Assembly: GCA_002239025.1 (NCBI GenBank)
Contig: MPNM01000001.1
Span: forward strand, 62,001 to 126,000
DNA from: Chloroflexi bacterium bin125
GTDB lineage: Bacteria; Chloroflexota; Dehalococcoidia; Bin125
Direction of reading: 5' to 3'
Length of the DNA stretch: 64,000 nt
How positions within the stretch are numbered: position 1 is the stretch's first letter; each line of letters begins with the position of its first letter. The position numbers were made by a program, and so were the translations under genes. The notes below the pieces were generated by a model. The model did not search any database and was not told the DNA's origin. It was given only the letters and a program-made list of their open reading frames with translations. Positions 1 to 10,393 of this stretch are shown here, piece by piece.

Positions 1-423
1 GCGCTTCAACTCCGGCGTGTCTTCCTCAGCGTCCGCCGACTCCCGAGCCAGCTCCAACTGCCGTGGACCAAAGACAAACTGATGCAGCCCAATCAGGGCA
101 ATCATCACGGCCCACAATGCCATCTTGATCACGAAGATGTAGCCCCAGCGGGCGTCGTAGATGTCGGGGCCAAAGTTCTCTGCTTGATCCAGTCGCGGAT
201 CGACCATCGCCCCGCCGGTAATCACGATGATCACCATGACGACGATGCCGACGCGTCCGAACCGCCTGGTAAAGCCCTCAAGTGCATCAAGCCAGATCGT
301 CCGGTCGCCCACAGAGCGCAACGCAGGAATCACGCAAGCGGCCGTCACAATCTGTCCACCCAACCACACCGCCACGCCGATCACGTGCAGCCAGACGAGA
401 ATCGAAATCACCGTTTCCGACAT
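1..423 (-). CDS. CopD/DUF2269-like integral membrane protein (3' part outside window)
   Basis: The ORF track omits this gene because it runs off the left edge. Reading the minus strand from an ATG at 423 gives an open frame of 141 codons to base 1. The protein starts MSETVISILVWLHVIG and has at least three hydrophobic segments: residues about 4-32, 58-75 and 98-118. The first segment carries the WLHVIG...WLGGQ pattern seen in copper-resistance D (CopD) and DUF2269-like membrane proteins. A charged tail (ESADAEEDTPELKR) follows the third segment. Function is inferred from fold type only; metal transport is possible but unproven. A family A repeat lies just upstream of its start. Confidence 0.6.
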   Translation of the reverse strand, partial: MSETVISILVWLHVIGVAVWLGGQIVTAACVIPALRSVGDRTIWLDALEGFTRRFGRVGIVVMVIIVITGGAMVDPRLDQAENFGPDIYDARWGYIFVIKMALWAVMIALIGLHQFVFGPRQLELARESADAEEDTPELKR

Positions 424-470
424 TAGCGACCTCCGTCTAAGTCAGAGACTGACGCACACATATCCCATTT

Positions 471-605
471 CGTCATTGCCGCGCTCCGACGCGGCAATCT
501 CGCCGCGCGCAGCACTGACGTTGATGCTCCACTCGACGATACGCCCCCATGCAACCCGGTTGACGGCGTCGCGGCAAGCCCGGGTTTGACGGGGGTAAGG
601 CAACT
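471..605. repeat. Family A palindromic repeat, degenerate copy
   Basis: The left half is a clear hairpin: TTGCCGCG, a short loop, CGCGGCAA, preceded by CGTCAT. The right half, up to about 605, is more degenerate. The same left half occurs near 3687, 6900, 53685 and 56845. It fills most of the gap between the CopD-like gene and the 3' end of purA. Confidence 0.6.
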
Positions 606-649
606 TGTCTGACCGTTGTGCATCTCGTTGTTCAGGGTCGCCCAGAGGT

Positions 650-1963
<1,314 letters not shown>

Positions 1964-2103
1964 TCAACCATCAACGGCGAGCGACATGACTGTTTCCACC
2001 GAAATCTGGACGGTGAACGGAAGGACCACCGCGATCCGCAGGCAAGCGTAGCACGGTAGCCGCTCAATATCGCGAACCAAATCGCTAGCAGTAATCTGCG
2101 CAC

Positions 2104-2655
2104 ATGAGCGAGTCCGCAGACGGCTCCGACCTGCCGCCCGCCCCGACAGAACAACTGATCGAGCGCAAGGTCGCGCTCGACGGACACATCCTCGAGTTTC
2201 CCCTCGAGCGCTGGCTGACGACGCCCGAAGTGATCGTCGGGCGTTGGGTGGCGGACAAGGATCCACGCGCAATGGATCGGTATCCCCGGGCCACCGGATT
2301 CACAAGCTGGGGCATCTGGTGGCCGGGCAAGCCCTACAGCGCCTACCGATTGCACAAGCCCAACGGCGACCTGCGCATCTACCGACTCGACACCGTCGAT
2401 CACGTCTTCTTCGACGGTCAAACAGTCGAGTTCCACGACCTCCTGCTCGACGCACTGATTCGTCCCGATGGCGAAGTCACCATCGAGGACGAGGATGAGG
2501 TCGAAGCTGCAACCGCCGCACATCAACTCCGCCTCGAGCAGCGCTGGCGAATCGATTGGACCCGCAGCCTCTATCAGAACAGGTCAGACCTGCTCATGCA
2601 GCGCATCGACCACGCCGTCGACCAGGCCATCCAGGCCGTCAGAAACGGCTGCTGA
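2104..2655 (+). CDS. DUF402 domain protein
   Basis: A 183-residue protein whose middle section (about residues 55-130) matches the DUF402 pattern. It has an aromatic WWPGKPYSAYRLH stretch, then DLRIYRLDTVDHVFF and a VEFHDLLLD motif. Some DUF402 proteins are metal-dependent nucleoside di- or triphosphate phosphatases, but this copy has not been tested. The C-terminal third is predicted helical and charged. Its TGA ends one base before the ATG of the Dam-type methylase, so the two are probably one transcript. It diverges from purA, with about 160 bp between their starts. The family call is fairly firm; substrate is unknown. Confidence 0.75.
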   Translation: MSESADGSDLPPAPTEQLIERKVALDGHILEFPLERWLTTPEVIVGRWVADKDPRAMDRYPRATGFTSWGIWWPGKPYSAYRLHKPNGDLRIYRLDTVDHVFFDGQTVEFHDLLLDALIRPDGEVTIEDEDEVEAATAAHQLRLEQRWRIDWTRSLYQNRSDLLMQRIDHAVDQAIQAVRNGC

Positions 2656-2656
2656 G

Positions 2657-3589
<933 letters not shown>

Positions 3590-3686
3590 GCGACGCCGAC
3601 ACCCCTCATTCCGATGAACCGCATGAGGATCGCGATTCCTGTCTGCGGAGAGCTTTGAAAAACAGTCAACTCCGCGCAAGCAGCTC

Positions 3687-3807
3687 CGTCATACCCGCGA
3701 TTGTCGCGGACCCTGCCCCCAGCTTGAACGGGGGTATCTCGCTGATTCGAGCACAGACGTCGTTGCCGGATGCAGCGAGATACCCGCGTCAGAGAGCGGC
3801 AATGACG
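3687..3807. repeat. Family A palindromic repeat, full copy
   Basis: Begins CGTCATACCCGCG and ends GCGGCAATGACG, so the outer ends are inverted repeats. Each end also folds on itself only partly. A right-end remnant (GCGCAGGAATGACAG) follows at about 3835-3851. The 270-bp gap between dam and the MaoC gene contains essentially only this material. Confidence 0.75.
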
Positions 3808-3859
3808 GAAAACTCAGTTTGGCAAGGGTCTCCCCGCGCAGGAATGACAGCGGTGAACG

Positions 3860-4324
3860 CTACTCCGGTCGCTTCGGGATCATCACCGCCCGATGAAACG
3901 AAAGCACTTCAGTCCCGTCCTGGTTTGCCGCTGTCGTGTGCACCGTGACGATTCCGCGATCCGTCTGACTCTTGCTCTCCCTGACCTCCAACACCTCCGT
4001 CCGCGCTTGCAGCGTGTCGCCGTGGAAGACAGGCGCTGTGTGACGCAGATCCGTTGTCGCCAGATTGGCGATCGCCTTGCCCGAGATCGTCGGCACCGTC
4101 ATCCCGAAGATCAGCGAATAGACGAATGGCCCCGAGACCACACGCTGGCCGAACTGCGTGTCCTCGGCGTATTGCTTGTTCGTGTGCAGCGGATGATGAT
4201 TCATCGTCAGCATGCAGAACATCAAGTCGTCGGCCTCGGTCACCGTCCGCGCCGGCCAGTGCTCAACGAGTTCGCCCACTTCAAATTCGTCCAAGTAGCG
4301 TCCGTACAGTTCCTTCGTCGGCAT
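3860..4324 (-). CDS. MaoC-like (hot-dog fold) enoyl-CoA hydratase family protein
   Basis: A 154-residue single hot-dog protein expected to hydrate an enoyl-CoA or mesaconyl-CoA-type substrate. The active-site region is MNHHPLHTNKQYA at about residues 40-52, matching the subfamily with a conserved N-x-H-P-x-H. FGQRVVSGPFVYSL follows, then the DTLQARTEVLEVRESKSQ strand pair. The gene is on the same strand as the acyl-CoA dehydrogenase, 48 bp downstream of it. The pair could catalyse successive steps (dehydrogenation, then hydration) of one acyl-CoA breakdown route. The exact substrate is unknown. Confidence 0.85.
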   Translation of the reverse strand: MPTKELYGRYLDEFEVGELVEHWPARTVTEADDLMFCMLTMNHHPLHTNKQYAEDTQFGQRVVSGPFVYSLIFGMTVPTISGKAIANLATTDLRHTAPVFHGDTLQARTEVLEVRESKSQTDRGIVTVHTTAANQDGTEVLSFHRAVMIPKRPE

Positions 4325-4372
4325 CGTTATGCCCCTTTCCTCATACGCGCCGGCACCGCCGGGCGCCGCGCC

Positions 4373-5563
4373 TCAGTCGACCTTGTACATCTCCAGCAGT
4401 CGCCGTGCGATCACGATCCGCTGGATCTCGTTTGTCCCCTCGGCGACCGCCATCAGCGGAGCGTCGCGATAGTAGCGCTCGACCGGCAGCTCTTTCGTGT
4501 AGCCAACGCCGCCATGCACGCGCATCGATTCGAGCGTGCATTCCAGCGCGACCTCGGTCGCGAACAGCTTGGCCATCCCGACATCAAGGTCAGAGCGCTG
4601 GCCGCTGTCCTTCTTCCGTGCCGCGTCCCGAGTCAGCAGCCGCGCCGCGCGAATCTTGGTCGCCATCTCGGCCAGTTTGAGCTGGATCGCCTGATGCTGC
4701 GCAATCGGCCGACCCATCGTCTCGCGCTGTTGTGCATAAACAATCGCGGCATCAAACGCCGCCTGCGCGACACCCGTGGCGCGTGAGGCGACGTTGATCC
4801 GACCAATCTCCAGTCCAGAGATCATCTGCTGGAAGCCGCGGCCCTCCTGTCCGCCAAGCAAGTTGTCCATCGGCACGCGGGCGTCTTCGAGGAACAGCTC
4901 CGCCGTCTCGGGACCCTTGTAGCCCAGCTTGTCGATCGTTCGCGCCATCGAGAATCCCGGCGTGCCCTTCTCGACCAGGAATGCCGATATACCGCGATGC
5001 CGAGGCCGTGCCGACGGGTCCGTCTTGGTCATTGCCAGGTAGACATCACCACGGTCGCCGTTGGTCACGAACAGCTTGTTGCCGTTGAGGATGTAGTCGT
5101 CGCCGTCGCGCGTCGCCGTGGTCCGGATCGCCTGCGCGTCCGATCCGGCATTGGGTTCCGTAATCGTGAAGCAGCCCTGCTTCTCGCCTGTCGCCAGGCC
5201 GGGCAGGAAGCGATTCTTCTGATCGTCTGTGCCGTACTCGTCAATGATCCAGCCGTCGATCACGTTGGTGTTGATGATTCCGGCTAGCCCCATCCAGCCG
5301 CGCGCAATCTCCTCGATCACTGCCGAATAGGTCTCGAACGACAGCCCGAGTCCACCGTGCGACTCGGGAAACGTGATCCCAAAGATGCCCATCTCGCACA
5401 TGTCGGCGTGAATCTTCGTCGGAAACTCGCCGGCATGTTCCAGCTCCACGGCGTTGGGAATCACCTGCTCATCGACCCAGCGCCGAACGTTGCGCGTGAT
5501 CTCCACACCCGTCTCGCCATCGCCCGCAATGATCTCCCGAACGTCGGAAACACCAGCCATCAT
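4373..5563 (-). CDS. Acyl-CoA dehydrogenase
   Basis: A 396-residue FAD enzyme that oxidises an acyl-CoA to the enoyl-CoA and passes electrons to an electron-transfer flavoprotein. The N-terminal helical domain is followed by GCFTITEPNAGSD, the flavin-binding strand domain. The C-terminal domain has VHGGVGYTKELPVERYYRDA and AEGTNEIQR, whose Glu is the usual catalytic base. All family hallmarks are intact, unlike the three acyl-CoA-dehydrogenase-fold proteins to the right. Two ATG codons in a row (5563, 5560) are possible starts. It lies upstream of the MaoC-like hydratase gene on the same strand. Substrate chain length cannot be assigned. Confidence 0.93.
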   Translation of the reverse strand: MMAGVSDVREIIAGDGETGVEITRNVRRWVDEQVIPNAVELEHAGEFPTKIHADMCEMGIFGITFPESHGGLGLSFETYSAVIEEIARGWMGLAGIINTNVIDGWIIDEYGTDDQKNRFLPGLATGEKQGCFTITEPNAGSDAQAIRTTATRDGDDYILNGNKLFVTNGDRGDVYLAMTKTDPSARPRHRGISAFLVEKGTPGFSMARTIDKLGYKGPETAELFLEDARVPMDNLLGGQEGRGFQQMISGLEIGRINVASRATGVAQAAFDAAIVYAQQRETMGRPIAQHQAIQLKLAEMATKIRAARLLTRDAARKKDSGQRSDLDVGMAKLFATEVALECTLESMRVHGGVGYTKELPVERYYRDAPLMAVAEGTNEIQRIVIARRLLEMYKVD

Positions 5564-5666
5564 CGCGCTCCTGTCAGCAGCATCCGCGTAGTCAACCCAA
5601 TTGCGAACTCAGTGTATGCGCGGTACGGTCAGCCCCGATGACAACCACGGGAAGCGTTGTTTCCGA

Positions 5667-6848
5667 ATGGCAACCGACCTGACCGAACAGCGTCGCGACT
5701 GGCGAGAGCGCACCGAGTCGATCGACACGATCCTCCGCGCCGAAGTCGACCACACCGAAGAACTGCGCCACCTCTCGCCCGCGACAATGGAAGCACTGCG
5801 CAGCATCGAGGCGTTCGGAATCTGCACGCCGGTTGAGCTCGGCGGCTCGGATCTGCATCCCCTGATCCAGTTCGAGACCGTTGCGGCTGTCTCAACAGCC
5901 GCACCGTCGGCGGGCTGGAATCTGATGAACGGCTGCCAGGAATCAGCCTGGCTCGCGACGCGACTGCCCGAGGAAACTGCGCACCGAATCTTCAACCCTG
6001 AACTCACTGCGGAGCACTTCCCCGTAGCCGCCGGAGGGCTCGCGCCGACAGGAGAGGCCCAACAGGTCGACGGCGGCTGGATCGCCAACGTGCGATCGTC
6101 GTATGCATCCGGCATCCACACGGCCGATTACGTCCTGGCCCAGAGCTTCATCGCCAGGATCGACCCGGAACCGGATCAGCCTCGGCCAACGGTGACGCTC
6201 GCTGCTCCTCGTGAGGACGTCATCATCGAGGGCACCTGGCACACGCTGGGCATGCGTGGCACCGGCTCCGCGCACTACCGCTTCGACAATCTGTTTGTGC
6301 CCGACGCCATGCGCCTCGAGAACCTGGACCGCCCGCCGCTGCGTGGCCATGGGTTCGTCACGCGTCCAAACCCGATCTTCCTGGTCCCGGCGATGTACGC
6401 GACCAGTGTCGGCATTGCTCGGCGAGCCTTGGAAGAGTTCGCCACCCATGCGCCGAACCGGAAACGGCAGGCGTACGGAACGCCCATTGCCGAGCGAGAA
6501 CGAGTGCAGCACGACATCGGCCAGGCTCAGGCGATGCTCGAAGCGATCGAAGGCTACGGCCACCGCCTCAGCGAGCTGCTACACGACACGCCAATCAACA
6601 CGCCGGAGGAGACTGTCGAACTATGCGATCGCGCCCGCTCGGCCTATCGCTGGTGCAATCAGACCACAGAGCGAATTGTGCAGATCGTGCACGAGCACAT
6701 GGGCGGCGCTGACGTCTTCGAAACCAGCATGATTCAGCAACTGCTCCGAGACATCCAGACCTCAGCCCAGCACGTCATGCCCGGTGACAGCGCCTACGTC
6801 CGCCTGGGCCGGCACCGCCTAGGGCTTGAGGTCCGGCCTGGCATATAG
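5667..6848 (+). CDS. Acyl-CoA-dehydrogenase-fold flavoprotein, probable group-D monooxygenase (paralogue 1)
   Basis: A 393-residue protein with the acyl-CoA dehydrogenase fold. It lacks the EGTNEIQR catalytic segment of true dehydrogenases. It has instead the DszC/HsaA-like signature TWHTLGMRGTGSAHYRFDN (about residues 190-210) and a C-terminal LLRDIQTSAQHV. Such proteins oxygenate aromatic or sulfur substrates using reduced flavin from a partner reductase. Start chosen at 5667 (MATDLTEQRRDWRER), which aligns with the two following paralogues; the track's 5601 start adds 22 unrelated residues. It is the first of three tandem homologues, with a repeat between copies 1 and 2. No flavin reductase gene is obvious nearby. 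Substrate unknown. Confidence 0.8.
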   Translation: MATDLTEQRRDWRERTESIDTILRAEVDHTEELRHLSPATMEALRSIEAFGICTPVELGGSDLHPLIQFETVAAVSTAAPSAGWNLMNGCQESAWLATRLPEETAHRIFNPELTAEHFPVAAGGLAPTGEAQQVDGGWIANVRSSYASGIHTADYVLAQSFIARIDPEPDQPRPTVTLAAPREDVIIEGTWHTLGMRGTGSAHYRFDNLFVPDAMRLENLDRPPLRGHGFVTRPNPIFLVPAMYATSVGIARRALEEFATHAPNRKRQAYGTPIAERERVQHDIGQAQAMLEAIEGYGHRLSELLHDTPINTPEETVELCDRARSAYRWCNQTTERIVQIVHEHMGGADVFETSMIQQLLRDIQTSAQHVMPGDSAYVRLGRHRLGLEVRPGI

Positions 6849-6899
6849 GAGCGGCTCTGGCCTGCCCAACCTCAGAGAACCCACACCCATACCCACCTC

Positions 6900-7014
6900 C
6901 GTCATACCCGCGCTTGACGCGGGCATCTCCCAGCGTTCAGCACAGCGGTTTAGATCTCGCCCGACGACCTTGCGCCCTTCATCGAGATTCCGGAGACGGA
7001 GCGCGGGAATGACG
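6900..7014. repeat. Family A palindromic repeat, full copy
   Basis: Starts CGTCATACCCGCGCTTGACG and ends CGCGGGAATGACG. It lies between the first and second monooxygenase-like paralogues, ending just before the second gene's leader. Confidence 0.75.
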
Positions 7015-7070
7015 GAATGAGGATGGTCTGGACGCCTACCCTAAGCGGAGGTAGCAGATCGAGGGCATCA

Positions 7071-8246
7071 ATGACCAACACCCTGTCCGACCAGCGAGCC
7101 GAATGGCGCGAACGGATTGCGACAATTGGCGACACCCTGCGCAGCGATTCCGAAGCTAACGAGGAGCTGCGCCACCTCTCCCCGACCACAGAAGCCGCGC
7201 TGCGCAGCGTCGACGCGTTCAACCTCTGTTCGCCTACCGAGCTCGGCGGAGTCAATGCGCATCCCAGGCTCCAGACACAAGTGATCGCCGACATCACATC
7301 CCACGATTCGTCCGCCGGTTGGTGCGCGCTGATCGGGGCACATGAGTCCGCCTGGCTCGCCTCGCGACTGCCCGATAGCTCCCTCGAACGCATCTTCGCC
7401 GACGCCGACCAGCGCTGGCCCGTGACATGCGGATCGATCGCGCCCGATGGCGAAGCCGAGCAGGTCGAGGGCGGTTGGCTCGTCAACGGACGCTGGGGTT
7501 GGGCCTCGGGTATCCACCACAGTGACTACGTCCTCGCACAGTGTCGGATCACCGGACGCGATCCGGAGCCGGGCAAACCGCCGCCGCTGGTGATTGTCTC
7601 GGCGCCAAAGTCCGATGTGACGGTCGAAGACACCTGGCACACCCTGGGCATGCGCGGCACCGGCAGCACCCACTACCGATTCGACAACGTCTTCGTCCCC
7701 GACGAGATGTGCCTGGTCGGCTTCGAACGTCCACCGCTGCGCGGCGACGGCTGGCTGGCCCGCCCGACCGTCACATTTCTCACTGCCGCCGGTTACGGAT
7801 TCCCCCTCGGTGTCGCCAAACGAGCTGTGGAAGAGATCACGACGCAGGCCACATCCCACACCCGTACCGGTCAGCGATCCTCGATTGCCGAGCAGCAGCA
7901 CTTCCAGGGTGACCTCGGACGCTGCGCGGCCCAGCTCGAGGTGATGGAAGGCTTTGGCCATCATCTCTTCGATGAGTTGCTGACGGCGCCAGTGCGTTCC
8001 GTCGAGGATGCGGTGCGTATGGACGACCGCGCGCGTTCAGCGTTGCGCTGGGCTCATCAAACAGCCGAAGAGATCGTGCGCACAGTCCACGAACACGCAG
8101 GAGGGCCAGCCGTATACAGCGACAACGTCCTGGCCCGCCTGCTGCGAGACATCCAGACCGTCAGCCAACACGTGATCCAGACTCAGTCCGCCTACATCCG
8201 ACGCGGCCAGCACCAGCTCGGCCTACCCGTCCGACCTGGGCTGTAG
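7071..8246 (+). CDS. Acyl-CoA-dehydrogenase-fold flavoprotein, probable group-D monooxygenase (paralogue 2)
   Basis: A 391-residue homologue of the preceding gene. Both begin with an (E/Q)QR..WRER.. N-terminus and ELRHLSP, and share TWHTLGMRGTG and the C-terminal LLRDIQT.SQHV, ending LGLPVRPGL. Identity looks high at both ends and in the flavin domain. GGWLVNGRWGWASGIHHSDYV marks the substrate-side strands. The start at 7071 was chosen because it aligns with the paralogues; 7017 would add 18 residues from the repeat flank. As in paralogue 1, the dehydrogenase Glu motif is missing. The gene ends 30 bp before paralogue 3, so those two are probably co-transcribed. Likely duplicated and then diverged in substrate. 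Confidence 0.8.
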   Translation: MTNTLSDQRAEWRERIATIGDTLRSDSEANEELRHLSPTTEAALRSVDAFNLCSPTELGGVNAHPRLQTQVIADITSHDSSAGWCALIGAHESAWLASRLPDSSLERIFADADQRWPVTCGSIAPDGEAEQVEGGWLVNGRWGWASGIHHSDYVLAQCRITGRDPEPGKPPPLVIVSAPKSDVTVEDTWHTLGMRGTGSTHYRFDNVFVPDEMCLVGFERPPLRGDGWLARPTVTFLTAAGYGFPLGVAKRAVEEITTQATSHTRTGQRSSIAEQQHFQGDLGRCAAQLEVMEGFGHHLFDELLTAPVRSVEDAVRMDDRARSALRWAHQTAEEIVRTVHEHAGGPAVYSDNVLARLLRDIQTVSQHVIQTQSAYIRRGQHQLGLPVRPGL

Positions 8247-8276
8247 ACCACGCAGAAGAGCGTTGGAGGCCCATCC

Positions 8277-9470
8277 ATGAGTCGCACGACCGTCGAACGA
8301 CAGCAAGAACGATCCGACTGGATCGAGCGAGCGGAAGCCGTAGCTGCCACACTCGCTGAACACGCGACGGCGTCGGCCGCTGGTAAGACCCTCGCTGCCG
8401 AGTCTGTCACCGCGCTGGAAGACGCCGGCTTCTTCGCCATGGCCTCGCCGAGAGAGGTCGGTGGCCACGATGTCCACCCCGCAACCCAGGTGGAAGCCTT
8501 CGAACAGCTCGCCGCAGTGGATGTCTCCAGCGGCTGGGTCGCAATGATCCAGGCTGAAACGGCTGGGTTGGCCGGCGCGCACCTCGCCGCCGGCGCGGGT
8601 CTCGACACGGTCTTCGGCAACGACTTCCCACGGATGGCAGGAACGGCCAATCCCGAGGGTCGGGCGACAGCGCTGGCCGACGGCAGCTTCCGCCTCAACG
8701 GCCGCTGGTCGTTCTGCAGCGGTATCCGGCATTGCGGATGGGTCCTGGCCAACTCGGTCGTCGTCAAGGAAGACGGCTCACGACCAACACCCGAGGACGG
8801 GCTGCCGCCAGTCATCGGGTCCGTCGTCCCGCAGGCGAGCGTGGCCGTCGAGGACAGTTGGAACGTGATGGGTCTCGAAGGCACTGGAAGCTGCCACTAC
8901 CAGATACATGACGTGATAGTGCGGCCTGAGTTCACGACGCCATTCGGAGGAGTGCATTCGAATCGAGGCGGCGCGTGGTTCCAAAACCCCACAATCACAT
9001 TCCTCAGTCCCGGACATACCGGTATTGCGCTCGGCGCAGCTCGGCAAGCACTCAACTTGCTGAACGGCGAACTCACCAAGCGAGTCCGTTTCGCCTCCGC
9101 TGAAGCCATCGCCGATCGCAGCACATTTCAGCGCGACTACGGCGAGATGTCCTGCCGCTACGAGGCCGCCCGCGCCTACGCGATGACCACCCTTGACGGC
9201 GCCATGGCCCAACGAGAAGCCGGCCAGCCGACGACCCCCGCTGACGATGCGCGCATCCGAGCCATGGTCACCTGGGTCACCGACGCCTGTGTCGACGTCG
9301 TCCGCTTCGCCCACCACACGGGCGGCGGAGCCGCGGCCTTCGTCGACAATCCGTTGCAACAACTGCTACGAGACATCCTCGTCGCCAGTCAACACGTCTA
9401 CGTCGCCGACTCAGCCTACGAACGATCCGGAGCCTTCCGCCTGGGCCGCAACCCACGCGGCGTGCTCTAA
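8277..9470 (+). CDS. Acyl-CoA-dehydrogenase-fold flavoprotein, probable group-D monooxygenase (paralogue 3)
   Basis: A 397-residue protein, the most divergent of the three tandem copies. It keeps the fold markers: FRLNGRWSFCSGIRHCGWV, SWNVMGLEGTGSCHYQIHD and LLRDILVASQHV. The family R in LGMRGTG is replaced (LGMRGTG becomes MGLEGTG). The C-terminal VRPG ending is also changed to NPRGVL. These differences suggest a different substrate from copies 1 and 2. The gene follows copy 2 by 30 bp on the same strand. It probably needs a flavin reductase encoded elsewhere. Function beyond a flavin-dependent oxidoreductase is not supported. Confidence 0.78.
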   Translation: MSRTTVERQQERSDWIERAEAVAATLAEHATASAAGKTLAAESVTALEDAGFFAMASPREVGGHDVHPATQVEAFEQLAAVDVSSGWVAMIQAETAGLAGAHLAAGAGLDTVFGNDFPRMAGTANPEGRATALADGSFRLNGRWSFCSGIRHCGWVLANSVVVKEDGSRPTPEDGLPPVIGSVVPQASVAVEDSWNVMGLEGTGSCHYQIHDVIVRPEFTTPFGGVHSNRGGAWFQNPTITFLSPGHTGIALGAARQALNLLNGELTKRVRFASAEAIADRSTFQRDYGEMSCRYEAARAYAMTTLDGAMAQREAGQPTTPADDARIRAMVTWVTDACVDVVRFAHHTGGGAAAFVDNPLQQLLRDILVASQHVYVADSAYERSGAFRLGRNPRGVL

Positions 9471-9527
9471 CGGAAACGTCGTCTGTTCTCGGATGACGCG
9501 GCAGTTACAGCTTGCTAGCCTCGACGC

Positions 9528-10115
9528 ATGGCCCGCCTTCCGTTCCACGACGACGCACCATTCTTTACGGCGCTGGAGGCAGCGGAACATCTGTTACACA
9601 TCGCGTCCGAGCGTGGCGATCCTCTCAATCACCGGCAACTACAAAACCTCCTCTGTTACGCACAGGGATTCAGCCAGTTCAGCTTGGAGAAGTTGCTCTT
9701 TCCAGACCCGATCCAAGCGAGGAGCGAAGGCCCTGTCGTTGCAATAGTGGAGAGGGAGTACGCCGTTCATGGGGATCGTCTGATTCCAGTGCCAGGCGGT
9801 ACCGAACTGAATGAGTGGAGCTTGCTGGCTCAGACAGCCATCTCGGCGGTCCACCTTGAGTTTGGGACTGTTGCGTGCGGTCATTTGACCGAGCAACTCA
9901 AGTTTGAGCCGTCATGGCAGGAAGCAATGGCAGGGACTGGCGTCATCGATCCCCTCGCCCTCGCAAGCTGGTGGCAGGATTGGTACGGCGAACGGCAGTC
10001 TCAACGCGCACCGCGCGCGCCGACTACTTTCGGCGTCTATCTCGACAGTCACCCCGATGTTGCCGAACGATTGCGGCATCCAGGCACCCGTGTTGAGCCT
10101 CAACTCCTCAGGTGA
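9528..10115 (+). CDS. Panacea (DUF4065/SocA-like) domain protein, probable antitoxin
   Basis: A 195-residue protein. The first half matches the Panacea/DUF4065 pattern: LNHRQLQNLLCYAQGF (about residues 34-49), PDPIQARSEGPVV (about 59-71), then a helical region. Panacea domains are known as antitoxins that neutralise unrelated toxins. They were first seen in SocA and in phage GepA-like proteins. The downstream gene starts inside its last codons (GTGA overlap) and looks like a small RelE/ParE-type toxin, which supports an antitoxin role. The order antitoxin then toxin fits a coupled module. The C-terminal part (about 130-195) has no recognised domain and may give toxin specificity. Confidence 0.75.
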   Translation: MARLPFHDDAPFFTALEAAEHLLHIASERGDPLNHRQLQNLLCYAQGFSQFSLEKLLFPDPIQARSEGPVVAIVEREYAVHGDRLIPVPGGTELNEWSLLAQTAISAVHLEFGTVACGHLTEQLKFEPSWQEAMAGTGVIDPLALASWWQDWYGERQSQRAPRAPTTFGVYLDSHPDVAERLRHPGTRVEPQLLR

Positions 10116-10393
10116 CTAACGAACCGCAGGGATTCGACCTGGCGTACACCAATGGTGCGAAGCAGGACCTCGCTGCGTTTGGCGCAGACGATGTCGCGAC
10201 CGCTGTTCGCATCATTCGGGATTTACTCGCCGATCCAACTATCGTGAATCCACGGGTTCAGGATGTCTCACAAGACGAATCGGTGCAGGTGCTTCAAATC
10301 ACTATCGCCAACGTGACGTTCTTCTACAGATTTCTAAATCCGTTGGTGATTGAATTGATCGCCGCCACTCCATATCCGGTCAACATGGACTAG
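10112..10393 (+). CDS. Small RelE/ParE-like protein, probable toxin
   Basis: A 93-residue protein starting with GTG and overlapping the Panacea gene by 4 bp. It has the expected order of secondary structure for the RelE/ParE fold. TNGAKQDLAAFG is followed by a helix to about residue 43 (IIRDLLADP), then a strand pair VQVLQITIANVTFFYRF and VIELIAATPYP. The fold match is by pattern only. The basic catalytic residues of RelE mRNA interferases are not obvious, so a ParE-like or other target is as likely. The stop overlaps the stop of the converging CitE-like gene by 3 bp. Confidence 0.6.
   Translation: MTNEPQGFDLAYTNGAKQDLAAFGADDVATAVRIIRDLLADPTIVNPRVQDVSQDESVQVLQITIANVTFFYRFLNPLVIELIAATPYPVNMD

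Noticed and set aside
3655-3948. Plus-strand ORF over family A repeats
   Set aside because: It only translates repeat sequence and runs into the opposite-strand MaoC gene.
3860-4324. MaoC protein with Asn in place of the usual catalytic Asp
   Set aside because: The N-x-H-P-x-H form is normal for the mesaconyl-CoA-hydratase-like subgroup, so this is not a lost site.
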